Shown one piece after another: positions 1 to 9,392 of a stretch of 64,000 nucleotides of DNA (its first letter is position 1; every line of letters starts with the position of its first letter). The notes under the pieces were generated by a model. The model did not search any database, was not told the DNA's origin, and saw nothing but the letters and a program-made list of their open reading frames with translations. The position numbers and the translations under genes were made by a program. The stretch spans positions 124,001 through 188,000 of the forward strand of contig NZ_MIEQ01000096.1 in assembly GCF_001968815.1 (NCBI RefSeq). The letters run 5' to 3'. The stretch comes from Motiliproteus sp. MSK22-1. GTDB taxonomy: Bacteria > Pseudomonadota > Gammaproteobacteria > Pseudomonadales > Balneatricaceae.

Positions 1-1722
1 GCCTTGTTGAAAGCTCCGGTAGATCTGATCTGGAACGGTGGTATTGGAACCTACGTCAAAGCAAGCCATGAAACCCATGCTGAGGTGGGTGATAAGGCCA
101 ACGACAGCTTGCGAGTTAATGGTCGTGATCTTCGTTGCAAGGTGCTGGGGGAAGGCGGAAATCTTGGCTTTACCCAGTTAGGACGAATGGAATTTTGTTT
201 GAATGGCGGCGCAGCAAATACTGATTTTATTGACAATGCTGGTGGGGTAGATTGCTCTGACCATGAAGTTAACATCAAGGTGTTGCTGAATGAAGTCGTT
301 GCTCAGGGTGATATGACTCTGAAGCAGCGTAACGCCCTGTTAAAGCAAATGACCGATGAGATCTCTACACTGGTGTTGAAGCATAACTATAGCCAGGTTC
401 AGGCGATCAGTATTGCTCAAAATCATGCTCTGCAAGCGATGGACGAGTACATTCGTCTGATTGATCGATTGGAATCGGAAGGAAAGCTTGATCGCGAGTT
501 AGAGTATATTCCCTCTGAAGAGCAGCTATTGCAGCGAAAAAATGATGGTAAAGGTCTGACACGACCAGAGCTTTCTGTACTGATTTCGTATGCCAAGGCT
601 GAGATGAAAGAGGCGCTGATCGACTCCTGGGTAACGGAGGATCCTTTCCTCGCCCAGGAAATAGAAAACGCCTTCCCGCAATGTTTGGTTGAACGTTTTC
701 CCGAGCAGATAGGGGAGCATCGTTTGCGTCGGGAGATTATCGCAACTCAAATCGCCAACAATCTGGTGAACCGGATGGGCATGACCTATGTTCATAGCTT
801 GCGACAGTCTACTGGAGCTGGTTATGGGCAGATTGCAGCCGCTTATGTTACCGCCAGAGAAGTATTCGGTGTTGATCGGCTTTGGGCAGAAATTGAGGCT
901 CTGGATTATCAGGTTCCTTTTGATATTCAGGCAGCAATGATGGCTGAGTTGATTCGTTTACAGCGTCGGGCGAGTCACTGGTTTTTAAGAAATTACCGCC
1001 ATGATCTAAGGGTTGCCAGTTGTATTGAGCAGTTCCGTCCTGGCGTTGAGGCGATTAGTCTCTCAATCTCTAAGCTGCTGAAGGGCGGCCCAAGGGATAG
1101 TTGGAGTGAAAAGTTTCAGCAATGGGCAGCGGCCGGTGTTCCCGAGTCATTGGCTGAGCTTATCGCCGCCGCAGACAGTCTTTATTCGTTGCTTGGCGTC
1201 ATTCAGGTAGCGGAAGAGACTGGACAGGCGTTGGATGAGGTTGCTGAAATCTATTTCCAGTTGGGTGATCGTTTGGAGTTGCATTGGTTTGACCTTCAGG
1301 TGCGGGAATTTAATGCCCGTAATCATTGGCAAGCGCTTGCTCGTGATAGTTTCCGCGATGATCTTAATACCCAGCAGCGGGCTTTGACTACAAGTGCTTT
1401 AAGGTTTAAGCAGATGCAAGAACTGGAGTGCTCTCCCGTCGAACTCTGGTTGGAGCAGCATCTTCCATTTATTCGGCGCTGGGAGTCGATGCTGGCTGAC
1501 CTGCGCAACACAAAGGTTCATGACTGTGCCATTTTCTCAGTGGCTATTCGAGAATTGATGGAATTGGCACAGGCTAGCCTCAGTGTCGGTAACCAGAGTG
1601 CTATTGAGCAAAGTACTGCTAACCAAAGCATTACAAACCAGGAAGTAGGTATTCCAGATGTTGCAAATCAGAGTGAAGCTGAATGCTCTGACAGCAGCCT
1701 GAGTTTGGATGCTGTTACCTAG
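1..1722 (+). CDS. gdhB: NAD-specific glutamate dehydrogenase, C-terminal part (5' end outside window)
   Basis: The reading frame is open from the first base, so only the last ~573 codons of a protein usually near 1600 residues are present. The family oxidatively deaminates glutamate to 2-oxoglutarate with NAD in the cytoplasm. The visible part starts in the catalytic dehydrogenase region, with the family stretch LIWNGGIGTYVKA, then GEGGNLGFTQLGR and NGGAANTDFIDNAGGVD in the first ~80 residues, followed by the helical C-terminal domain. The last ~40 residues are an odd low-complexity tail with repeated NQS/NQ units (around 520-560). No terminator was evident directly after the stop; a small gene follows 73 bp later. 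The family call is secure; the symbol is a common usage. Confidence 0.95.
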   Translation, partial: ALLKAPVDLIWNGGIGTYVKASHETHAEVGDKANDSLRVNGRDLRCKVLGEGGNLGFTQLGRMEFCLNGGAANTDFIDNAGGVDCSDHEVNIKVLLNEVVAQGDMTLKQRNALLKQMTDEISTLVLKHNYSQVQAISIAQNHALQAMDEYIRLIDRLESEGKLDRELEYIPSEEQLLQRKNDGKGLTRPELSVLISYAKAEMKEALIDSWVTEDPFLAQEIENAFPQCLVERFPEQIGEHRLRREIIATQIANNLVNRMGMTYVHSLRQSTGAGYGQIAAAYVTAREVFGVDRLWAEIEALDYQVPFDIQAAMMAELIRLQRRASHWFLRNYRHDLRVASCIEQFRPGVEAISLSISKLLKGGPRDSWSEKFQQWAAAGVPESLAELIAAADSLYSLLGVIQVAEETGQALDEVAEIYFQLGDRLELHWFDLQVREFNARNHWQALARDSFRDDLNTQQRALTTSALRFKQMQELECSPVELWLEQHLPFIRRWESMLADLRNTKVHDCAIFSVAIRELMELAQASLSVGNQSAIEQSTANQSITNQEVGIPDVANQSEAECSDSSLSLDAVT

Positions 1723-1795
1723 GTGTATCCTTGGATTCGTTGATGAGCAGCGGATCCATTTTTTGAATTATTGATTTTTATCTACGGAGAACAAA

Positions 1796-2032
1796 ATGTC
1801 TAAAGTGGCGCATTTTCGTCATTTTCAAACAGTTCGTTATAACCATGCTGTCGAATGTAAGGCTGGCAATAGCTGGTGGGTAACTCGTCAGGAGATCGGT
1901 TTTGATGGTAAGGCATTGCCTTTTGGGCGAGTGGTGTTTTTTGCTCGGACGGCAGAAGAGGCAGAGGCCTGGGTCGAGAGTCAGCAGATCGAAAATACTC
2001 CGAGTGTTGATAGTCTGGCGCTGAGTGCCTGA
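1796..2032 (+). CDS. small conserved-looking hypothetical protein, 78 aa
   Basis: A 78-residue soluble protein with no signal peptide or membrane segment. The ATG is preceded by CTACGGAGAACAAA, which gives GGAG at good spacing. Residues 1-65 alternate aromatic and charged positions (AHFRHFQTVRYNHAVE, SWWVTRQEIGFDG, then an acidic helix TAEEAEAWVESQQ), and the short C-terminal tail is Ser/Ala-rich. The composition suggests a small alpha/beta cytoplasmic protein. It lies 73 bp after the glutamate dehydrogenase gene on the same strand and may be co-transcribed. I do not recognise the family. Confidence 0.7.
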   Translation: MSKVAHFRHFQTVRYNHAVECKAGNSWWVTRQEIGFDGKALPFGRVVFFARTAEEAEAWVESQQIENTPSVDSLALSA

Positions 2033-2082
2033 TTGAAAACCTTGAAGATTATTATGCTTTAGTGAAACCCAGGGAGGGTGTT

Positions 2083-2163
2083 ATGGATAAGCAAATACCG
2101 CTAGGAAAGGGGATCGATGAGGACCCTGATGAAGGCTTGGTATATATCCTTTCGGATAATTAA
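2083..2163 (+). CDS. possible 26-aa small protein
   Basis: The ATG at 2083 follows a strong Shine-Dalgarno stretch (AGGGAGGG at 2071-2078) and opens a 26-codon frame ending TAA. The peptide is acidic in its middle (GIDEDPDEGL) and ends VYILSDN. It is the third same-strand frame after the glutamate dehydrogenase gene. The evidence is only the ribosome site and position; there is no family recognition. Confidence 0.35.
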   Translation: MDKQIPLGKGIDEDPDEGLVYILSDN

Positions 2164-2336
2164 GTCTAAGATTAGTGATCATTTGATCAACAGCTAGTGC
2201 TGAGTCAGGGATGCGCTGTTATCGGGAGACTGATGACGTTGTTGCGAATCCGCTGACTAAGTCGTCCGTGATGTTTTCGTTTACAGGGCGACCGCCATGG
2301 AATATTTGGCTGGTTGAGGCAGATTGACAATGCTGC

Positions 2337-3443
2337 CTAATTGTCGACAGCATCTGCTGGAATATGGCAGACGGCAAGCTCTCCGGGGGCGCAGTGTTCC
2401 TCTGGCTGCAGCGTTCCTCCTAAGCTGAGGCACAAGCTTTCAACCAGCCCGAAACGGTACTGACGCCATTGTTGACTATCTTCAAGTTCGGCCTGAGTTG
2501 CAGCAGTGCCGGGTGTTAGTGTCTTAATGCAGGTTTCCAGCTGCGATGTTTCAGCAGAATACTCCAGCTTAACTACGATATCAGTCTGGTTATTGGTCTG
2601 AGCATACTCCATCAGTGCAATCCATAGCTGTAATACCCCTTGAGCTGGAAGTCTGAGTCTTGAAGGGGTTTCAGCCTGCAAGCGATAGTCTAATAACCAG
2701 CCCTGACGTCTGGCCTGGGGAATGAAGACTTGTATCAACTGGTCAAGAAGCTGTTTTATATCGGTGACTTGCAGTTTCGTTAGCAGGGAAAAATCATTTC
2801 TGAGTAATAGTAGAGTGCTTTGCAGGCGGTGCTGATTAGCATTGAGCGCCGATATCAGATCCTGGGCCATTGGCGTAAGATCCAGATGTTCTAAACGCTG
2901 GCTCTGAAGAAGGGTGTCTTCGGTTAACGGCAGTAAAGAGTCACCTAATCGTTGCATTATCTGCGTATCGAGTGATCGGGTTACATTGTCAGTGGTCTCG
3001 TTTTTTCGGGCTGTTTCTATATCTCGGAAGGAGCGCAATGCAACGACGACAGAGGTGAGAAGGCGTGATGCCGATAGCTCTGCCTTGCTTAGATAATCGT
3101 TAATGTCGTAGTCCACAATGACTTCTGTTTCCGGGGCAAAGCCTGGATGGCCTGTTCTCAGAATTATACGAATGTCATGATTTCCAAGAGTGTTGCGCAC
3201 ATAGTCGACAAGTCGCAGGCCTTCATCATCAGACTCCATCACGACGTCCAGAAGGATTAGCGCGATATCAGAACTGGTATTGAGGATCTCCCTCGCTTCC
3301 TGGCCATTAAGAGCGCTGATTAACTCGATGGAGCGGTTTTCAAACTGGTAACCGCGAAAAATCATTCGGGTTATTCCATGAATACCTTCTTCATCGTCGA
3401 CGACCAGTATACGCCAGGGAGTTTTATTAGTAGTCGGTCTCAT
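2337..3443 (-). CDS. response regulator with N-terminal receiver domain and unassigned output domain
   Basis: Residues ~10-140 form a CheY-like receiver domain: WRILVVDDEEG at the N-terminus supplies the acidic pocket, ALILLDVVM carries the phosphoacceptor Asp, and NDYLSKAEL supplies the Lys near the end of the domain. The length after the receiver (~220 residues) is a mostly helical region with no recognisable HTH, GGDEF or kinase catalytic box; its last part (residues ~235-365) loosely resembles an HATPase-like fold but lacks clear N/G boxes. The gene lies 146 bp downstream of the large AraC/AAA gene on the same strand, so the two may form one signalling unit. Its partner kinase is not in the window. 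Confidence 0.8.
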   Translation of the reverse strand: MRPTTNKTPWRILVVDDEEGIHGITRMIFRGYQFENRSIELISALNGQEAREILNTSSDIALILLDVVMESDDEGLRLVDYVRNTLGNHDIRIILRTGHPGFAPETEVIVDYDINDYLSKAELSASRLLTSVVVALRSFRDIETARKNETTDNVTRSLDTQIMQRLGDSLLPLTEDTLLQSQRLEHLDLTPMAQDLISALNANQHRLQSTLLLLRNDFSLLTKLQVTDIKQLLDQLIQVFIPQARRQGWLLDYRLQAETPSRLRLPAQGVLQLWIALMEYAQTNNQTDIVVKLEYSAETSQLETCIKTLTPGTAATQAELEDSQQWRQYRFGLVESLCLSLGGTLQPEEHCAPGELAVCHIPADAVDN

Positions 3444-3589
3444 GAAGGTCCGTCGCTTTAGTCAGAACTGTTATTGTTTTGGACGAGCATCTGTCGAAGT
3501 AACTGCTCTCAACAGGGTGTTTCTACAATCATTCTTTTCAGAATATCGTTTTTTGAAATATAGTTTCTTAAATAGTACCAGACGATATT

Positions 3590-6500
3590 CTAACTGCTTG
3601 TTTCCATTAACTCAGCCAATTTTTTGGCTTTTTCAAAGGCCCCCCAGCGTTGGTAAAGCTGTTGTGATTCATCAATAAAATAACGCCCCACTCTAGTTTG
3701 TCCACGGTTATACCAGAAGCGTCCGTATTGTTCATTGGCGATGGCCTGATGTTGGAGGAATCCTTGGTTTTCAGCGCCACCGATAGCCTCCTCGAATAAC
3801 GACATGGCGGATTCGGGGTGTTGCTGAAGCTCTGCTTCAAGAGCCCCCAACAGGGCTTGGCGGTGAGCGAAGTTCTGCGGGCAGTGGCGGGACCAGAGTT
3901 CCATACGGGTTCGGGTGTGTTGTATTTTCCTCAAAATATGTTGCTGGGTTTTGCGATTTGCCTTGCGACATATTTCCAAGCGTATAAGAGCAATGAAAAA
4001 AAGGGCTTCAGTTGTGGCGAAATGGCCCCCCAGCTGCTGTTCAATCAGGTTCTCTTTAGCGACTAAGCCGGGCCATTTATCCGTTTGCTCCAATAGGTAA
4101 CTGACTACTAATTCACTAAGTGTTTGCCAACTGCTGTTAAAGGGTGCAGGTGCTTTATGCTGCTGAAGATCTAAACAGGTCTCTGCTGCTGTGCTGTCAA
4201 AGTTATGGCCTGTTAATTGGCTTGTCAGATAGATTGCGGAATATTTAAAACTGGCAATCAAATGAGGGTTGTTAATCTGTTGCAGTAGTTGCATCAGGTT
4301 ATGGCAGCGTTTTTGGAGGTTCTTCAGGGAATGTCCTAACATCCACTGGTTGTTGGTCGCTACCAGTATGGCCTGGCCCGCAGTAGGCCAATCGCCAGAC
4401 TCAAGTCCCAGCTCCTGACTGCTTTCCAACAAAGACAAACTGTCTTTTAAATGTGATGTCCAATGTACGACTTTGGCGCCATTGATAAAGCGGGATTTAG
4501 CGGCGATTGTTCTATTTTCCCCAGGCTCAAGCAGGCGCAGGCTTTGGTGGGCAACTCGTTGACTCAAATGACTGTCGCCATAGAGCCAGCTGGCCAGGTA
4601 AGCATACCCGGCCAAAGCCAGTGGAAGTTGCGGACTTCTGCCTCCGGTGAGTGAAAGCAGAGTCATTTCCGCTAGCGCAGATGCAGATAAGGATGACTCC
4701 CCATTACGTTCAGCAACCTGACTGAGCAGCTGTAGTAATTCCATTTGAACTCGATCATCCGAAGACATTTCTGCCAGATTTTCAATGACCTTCATGATTG
4801 AGCTGGATTCAAAGAGTTTGTTAATGCGATGAAGTTGTTGCCTTAGATAGCGTTGATCCTGACCAACGCTATGGATAGGAGATTTCAGGTTTGCGGAAAT
4901 GACCTCCATTGCCTGAGAATGGCGGTCCTGAAGCAGATATTGATCTGCTTGCAGGAGTGCCAGTCGCGCCTTGTCGGTTGTATTAGTGAGGTGTTGAGGT
5001 AATTGTTTGTAGAGCTTTTCTGCATTCAGATATTCTCCACACAGGTATTCCGATTGCGCTTGTAGCAGATGCAACTCTACACAGAGTTGATATTCGTTCT
5101 GCCAGTCTTGCGGTTGCAGCAGCAGAGCAGCCTGGCCTAAAAAACCACAAGCGGGCTTAAACGCAGAAGCCTCTTTGGCTTTCAGGGCCGCTTTGAAATT
5201 CAGCTGGATCAGTTCGATCCGGCGCTGATCAGATTCCAGCAGATCTCTGGCCAGGTTCAGGTGGTTGACCAGATCATAGATCCCCGCACCTCGCTCCGTT
5301 CTGCTGTACTGACGGAGCAATATCTGGCCGATACTGAGGTGGATTTTCTGTTTTTCTTCATTATTGATTCTTTGGTATGCACTTTGGCGGATATGATCAT
5401 GTAAAAATCGATAACAGTTTGGGGGGCTTCCGGGTTGCTCTGGTTGGCTGATAATAAGCCCGCCTTGTAATGCGGGCCATAAGTGAATCACAACCCTGGC
5501 AAGTGGTTGACCTGACGCCTTTGATACGGTCGATAAATCGAAACTATTGCCGATTGCCGCACCCCAGGTAAGTATCTGCTGGGTGATTGCCGGCAGTTTT
5601 GCGATTTGAAACGCTACCAGTTCTTGCACATCAGCAGACAAAGTCTGGTTTTCAAAAGCATGTTGCTGCCAGCTCCAGCACTGTTTTTCGCGATCAAAGT
5701 AAATCCAGCGGTTTTTGTGGAGCTGCTGCAGGTACTGTCGGATAAAGAATGGGTTTCCCTGGGTCTTTCTATGCAGCCAGCCTGCCAGAGCAACGGGCTC
5801 TGAACCATCCTGATGAAACACATCCGCCAGTAATTGCCGAGTGTGCTCGACAGTCAGGGGAGGAAGCTTGAGCAAGGTACATTGTTTGGCTTGCTTTAAG
5901 AGCGGGAGTTCTAATGCAAGAGGGTGAGTCGCTTCCAGTTCGTCGTCTCGATATGCAGCCATCAATAACAACGGATGTTTATCCTGTCTGTTAAGCAAGG
6001 ATTTAAGCAGGTTTAAGGACCCGCCATCTATCCATTGCAGGTTATCCAGGAAGAGAACTATTGGGTGGTCATCGTTACTGATCAGTATCTTCTGGAAAGC
6101 ATTTGCAATTCTTTGTTCCAGTTCCGCGGGTGGAGGCGATGGTTTTTGTTTTGTGCCGGGCTTCTGTCGGGCATTAAGTATCAGTTCCAAGTCTGTCACC
6201 AGGCTGGATAAAAGCCAGAGATCTTGGCTCAGTTGTTGGGACAACTTGCGTTTCCAGCGCTTCAGGTCGCTTTTGGGGCCTGCCAGCTTTTGGTGGAGTA
6301 ACTGTTGAATAGCCTGAATAAAGGCGGAATAGGGCCTTTGTCGTTGCAGAGGGTCAAACTGACCTCGAATAAAATTGCCTTCGAGTTTGATCAATTGCAA
6401 ACGAAGCTGATTAACTAAGGAGGATTTTCCGACACCAGAAGCCCCCGAAATCAGTGTTAATTGGTTGACGCCCTGACGGCTTTGATTCAGTGCTTCTCGC

Positions 6501-8218
6501 AGCTGCATTATAGCCTCTTCGCGACCATAGAGTTTTTGAGGAAATATCAGTTGGTCGGGCGTGTCATCATTGTCTATTGCGTTAATGGCTGCTTCGCGGC
6601 TCATTGGAGCGGCTAACTCCGCTGAGTCCTCTGGCTCAGATAATCGCAAGGTTTCCAATTTCTCGATGTTCTGTTGGCAGCTAAGCAGACTGGTATAGAG
6701 GCCATGGCTGCTTTGATAGCGATCATCGGCTGATTTGCTGAGTAATCGATACACTAAGCGGCGCAGTTGCTTTGGTGCAGCATCAAGGGGTGGCAGTGGG
6801 GCGGTCATATGTGCATGCAATAACGCACCTGCCTCGTTTGCTGTGTAAGGCGGCTTGCCACAGAGCATTTCGTAGAAGATACACCCTAATGTATAGAAAT
6901 CGGCTCGAAAATCGACCTCGACAGGAATAAGTCCGCTTTTTTCCGGTGCCAGGTAGCGCAGTCGCTCAAGAGGTTTTATGGGTACCAGCGGATTTGGGTC
7001 TATCAAAGAAAGCTGAGGTTCACTGCCTGCAAGCTCAACAGCAATGTGATTTGGGCATAAATCATGGGCGAGACTGCCCTGTTGGTGCAGTTTTTCCAGC
7101 GCTGCGGTTAATTGCAGTGCCGGAGAAAAGAACGCTTTCAGTGTCAGTCCGCCGCCAGGTATCAAGCCTGCCAGGGTTCGGGGATGATTCTGCTCATCAG
7201 CCAATATTGATTTTGGTTTAATCTGTTCGCGATACTGGCTGGGTGGCATGCCGACCCAGCGTTTGAATGCCTTCTGAAAAGCAGACTGATTTGAGAAGCC
7301 AAGCAAAAAAGAAAGTTCTCCAAAGCTGACACTGCCTTTTTGTATCTGTTGAAGAGCCTGTTCTTTGCGGGTTTGATCGTAGAGCTCCTGGAAGCTGGTA
7401 TTCAGCTTACCAAGTTTACGTTGCAGCGTTCTTAAACTTAGATTGAGGCTGGCAGCGATTTTTTCCCTGCGAATGCCTCCTTGGCCATCGGTCAGTCCAT
7501 GCCTGATAAGGCTTTTTATCTGGGCAACAAGAGCCCCTTCCCGACCTGAAACGCTGAGGAGGTTATCTGCAAATTCCAGATGCAGTCGATGCATCTCCTC
7601 ATTTGCATCCAGGCAGGGAAATTTCAAATAGCTACTGGGGATAAGCAGGCGATTGTGATCCCCGTTATAAGTGACTTCTGACGCAAAAAATCGTTCGTAG
7701 GCCTGGGTATCAGCGGGTGGGGGGTAGATTAGTTCAATCTTCAGTGCAGGGATCTGCTTACCGCTGATCCAACGGGGCCAGCTTAGCAAACAGGCCATAA
7801 ACCATTCTGCGGTTTTTCGTTCTTCGCTGTGTTCCAGCTCCAGGGTCAGCTCCGTGCCTGCCGCGCTTTGTTCCATTTGTAAATGTATGCCTTCAAACAA
7901 TAGAGGCAAATAGTCAATCAGGACTTGATAAGAGGCGCGGAGATCCACCGCCGTGGTCATCAGAAAACCGATGGAGCCGAGCATGCGCGGTTGAGTGGCT
8001 TCACCAATCCGTAACGCTATGCGGTCATTTTCGCTGCGATGCCCTAGTTCCTCCAGCAGTCGGCAAAAAGCACTGGTTGGAATTCGTGCTCCAGGTTTGT
8101 CTTTTTCTATGTTCTCTAACTGGGCAGCAGCCAACAGGGCGTGAAGATCCTGATGATTGTGCTGGGCTATCTGCAGAACAGGGTCCAGTAGTTTGGCGGA
8201 TGCAGTGGCTGTCGGCAT
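3590..8218 (-). CDS. AraC-type regulator fused to a degenerate Ser/Thr kinase domain, AAA ATPase and helical repeat region
   Basis: A 1542-residue multidomain regulator. Residues ~25-220 resemble the ligand-binding region of OruR/ArgR-type AraC regulators and ~232-332 are the double helix-turn-helix (SLRTLQRKLGKLNTSFQEL, then SFGELSFLLGFSNQSAFQKAFKRW). Residues ~350-512 look like the C-lobe of a Ser/Thr kinase: LAHDLCPNHI replaces the HRDxKxxN loop, LIDPN replaces DFG, and an APE-like RYLAPEKSG is followed by FRADFYTLGCIFYEMLCGKPPY. The N-lobe is missing, so it should be a pseudokinase. A STAND/AAA-like NTPase follows, with Walker A GASGVGKSS at 592-600 and Walker B IVLFLDNLQWID near 720. The remaining ~700 residues are helical and TPR-like. 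Kinase-AAA-TPR chains are known in giant sensor proteins; the AraC head is the unusual part. The ATG at 8218 is preceded by GGAAA. Confidence 0.85.
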   Translation of the reverse strand: MPTATASAKLLDPVLQIAQHNHQDLHALLAAAQLENIEKDKPGARIPTSAFCRLLEELGHRSENDRIALRIGEATQPRMLGSIGFLMTTAVDLRASYQVLIDYLPLLFEGIHLQMEQSAAGTELTLELEHSEERKTAEWFMACLLSWPRWISGKQIPALKIELIYPPPADTQAYERFFASEVTYNGDHNRLLIPSSYLKFPCLDANEEMHRLHLEFADNLLSVSGREGALVAQIKSLIRHGLTDGQGGIRREKIAASLNLSLRTLQRKLGKLNTSFQELYDQTRKEQALQQIQKGSVSFGELSFLLGFSNQSAFQKAFKRWVGMPPSQYREQIKPKSILADEQNHPRTLAGLIPGGGLTLKAFFSPALQLTAALEKLHQQGSLAHDLCPNHIAVELAGSEPQLSLIDPNPLVPIKPLERLRYLAPEKSGLIPVEVDFRADFYTLGCIFYEMLCGKPPYTANEAGALLHAHMTAPLPPLDAAPKQLRRLVYRLLSKSADDRYQSSHGLYTSLLSCQQNIEKLETLRLSEPEDSAELAAPMSREAAINAIDNDDTPDQLIFPQKLYGREEAIMQLREALNQSRQGVNQLTLISGASGVGKSSLVNQLRLQLIKLEGNFIRGQFDPLQRQRPYSAFIQAIQQLLHQKLAGPKSDLKRWKRKLSQQLSQDLWLLSSLVTDLELILNARQKPGTKQKPSPPPAELEQRIANAFQKILISNDDHPIVLFLDNLQWIDGGSLNLLKSLLNRQDKHPLLLMAAYRDDELEATHPLALELPLLKQAKQCTLLKLPPLTVEHTRQLLADVFHQDGSEPVALAGWLHRKTQGNPFFIRQYLQQLHKNRWIYFDREKQCWSWQQHAFENQTLSADVQELVAFQIAKLPAITQQILTWGAAIGNSFDLSTVSKASGQPLARVVIHLWPALQGGLIISQPEQPGSPPNCYRFLHDHIRQSAYQRINNEEKQKIHLSIGQILLRQYSRTERGAGIYDLVNHLNLARDLLESDQRRIELIQLNFKAALKAKEASAFKPACGFLGQAALLLQPQDWQNEYQLCVELHLLQAQSEYLCGEYLNAEKLYKQLPQHLTNTTDKARLALLQADQYLLQDRHSQAMEVISANLKSPIHSVGQDQRYLRQQLHRINKLFESSSIMKVIENLAEMSSDDRVQMELLQLLSQVAERNGESSLSASALAEMTLLSLTGGRSPQLPLALAGYAYLASWLYGDSHLSQRVAHQSLRLLEPGENRTIAAKSRFINGAKVVHWTSHLKDSLSLLESSQELGLESGDWPTAGQAILVATNNQWMLGHSLKNLQKRCHNLMQLLQQINNPHLIASFKYSAIYLTSQLTGHNFDSTAAETCLDLQQHKAPAPFNSSWQTLSELVVSYLLEQTDKWPGLVAKENLIEQQLGGHFATTEALFFIALIRLEICRKANRKTQQHILRKIQHTRTRMELWSRHCPQNFAHRQALLGALEAELQQHPESAMSLFEEAIGGAENQGFLQHQAIANEQYGRFWYNRGQTRVGRYFIDESQQLYQRWGAFEKAKKLAELMETSS

Positions 8219-8501
8219 CTGATTTCCGGTTGAGGGCTGTATATTTGTGTTTATATTCAGAGTGCTAATTGTATAGCAATCAAACCTTTTGGACTCAAGG
8301 TATAGAGCTGACTGTTTAGCAGCGGACTCTGTAGCGGCTATCTGGGCTGAAGTATATCAGTGCTTTAAAGATGACTGAGGCGTCTGTTATTATTTTTCCA
8401 ACTTTAAGTTATTGGGATTGCATGGCTTGTTAAGACAATATTTATTGATCAGGTATTTCATCCGTTGCTGTGTAACGGATTTCTGTAAACAGAAAGGAGG
8501 A

Positions 8502-9218
8502 TTGATAACGCTTTTTACGTTTATTTTCTTCGTGATTCCTGTCGCAAGCTATGGGGAAACGTTGAGAGTAGGGGTGCCGAGCACTGACCAGGCCCCCTTT
8601 ATCTGGCGTGATCAAAAGAATCAGTTTGCTGGCATATATCCAGACATCGTTCGTTTGATTGGAAAAAGAATGGGGATGGATATGCACTTTGTCCCTCTTT
8701 CTCAAGCGCGTTTGGTTAAGCATTTCAGCATTGGTGAAATTGATTTGGAAGTGGGAGTCTCTCCTCGCCGTCAGCTTAGGGATTCTGTCGCTGATTTATC
8801 GCTGTTTAGTGAACCTTTCCTGACGGTTAATGAGGTCATCATTTACCGACCTGCGTTGTCGTTCCCGGTGTTTATCCTTAAAGATTTGGCAGGAAAGCGT
8901 ATTGCGACTGTCCGGGGGGCAGCCGTGCCGGACTATATTAAACGAGATGATTTGTCTAACGAGCTACAGATTGCTCAACGAGTCCATCGGGGCTGGAATG
9001 ATATTGGACTGATGAAAGAAGCGTTAGCCATACATTATCAGCGTACGCTAAAGCTTAACTATCAAATTTCACTGCCTTATGAATCTAACCCTGTTTCATT
9101 TCGGCTTCATCGGGACCAGATCGACTGGCTCGAAGTGATGAACAATACCATTAGGGATCTTAAAGACGAAGGGGCCATAGAAGAGCTGATCTGTAAATAT
9201 TTATGTGGAAAGAACTAA
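8502..9218 (+). CDS. periplasmic amino-acid-type binding protein (SBP_bac_3 family)
   Basis: A secreted solute-binding protein. A hydrophobic signal segment (ITLFTFIFFVIPVASYG) is followed by ETLRVGVPSTDQAPFIWRD and the family-type motif FAGIYPDIVRLIGKRMGM. No transporter permease or ATPase lies nearby, so it may be an orphan or signalling binding protein. The start is uncertain: the frame is open from a TTG at 8412, but that would give a 48-residue leader. The TTG at 8502 gives a normal signal peptide but lies only one base after GGAGG (8496-8500), so the true start could be another codon nearby. A second member of the family lies at 62146. Confidence 0.8.
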   Translation: MITLFTFIFFVIPVASYGETLRVGVPSTDQAPFIWRDQKNQFAGIYPDIVRLIGKRMGMDMHFVPLSQARLVKHFSIGEIDLEVGVSPRRQLRDSVADLSLFSEPFLTVNEVIIYRPALSFPVFILKDLAGKRIATVRGAAVPDYIKRDDLSNELQIAQRVHRGWNDIGLMKEALAIHYQRTLKLNYQISLPYESNPVSFRLHRDQIDWLEVMNNTIRDLKDEGAIEELICKYLCGKN

Positions 9219-9262
9219 GGTTCTTTTTTTTCTGGTGGAAAGACTAAGGTTCTTTTTTCTGA
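9205..9262 (+). repeat. tandem duplication of the terminator segment (two ~28-bp units)
   Basis: The unit GTGGAAAGAACTAAGG plus its T-rich tail (9205-9233) is followed directly by a near copy at 9235-9262 that lacks one A in the AAAGAAC arm. The second copy therefore has a weaker hairpin but keeps the T-run. Confidence 0.75.
9209..9231 (+). terminator. rho-independent terminator overlapping the binding-protein stop codon
   Basis: AAAGAAC at 9209-9215 pairs with GTTCTTT at 9220-9226 around a TAAG loop and runs into eight Ts. The stop codon TAA is the loop itself. Confidence 0.7.
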
Positions 9263-9392
9263 TAGCAGAGCGTGCTTGCCAGCGTTGTTTATATCACCGG
9301 AGCAAGCCTTTTTACTGGAGACGTGATTCAATTACGCGTAAAATACCCACCCTTAAAATTCGGCTACGCTATTCTTGATTGACGGAAACGCC

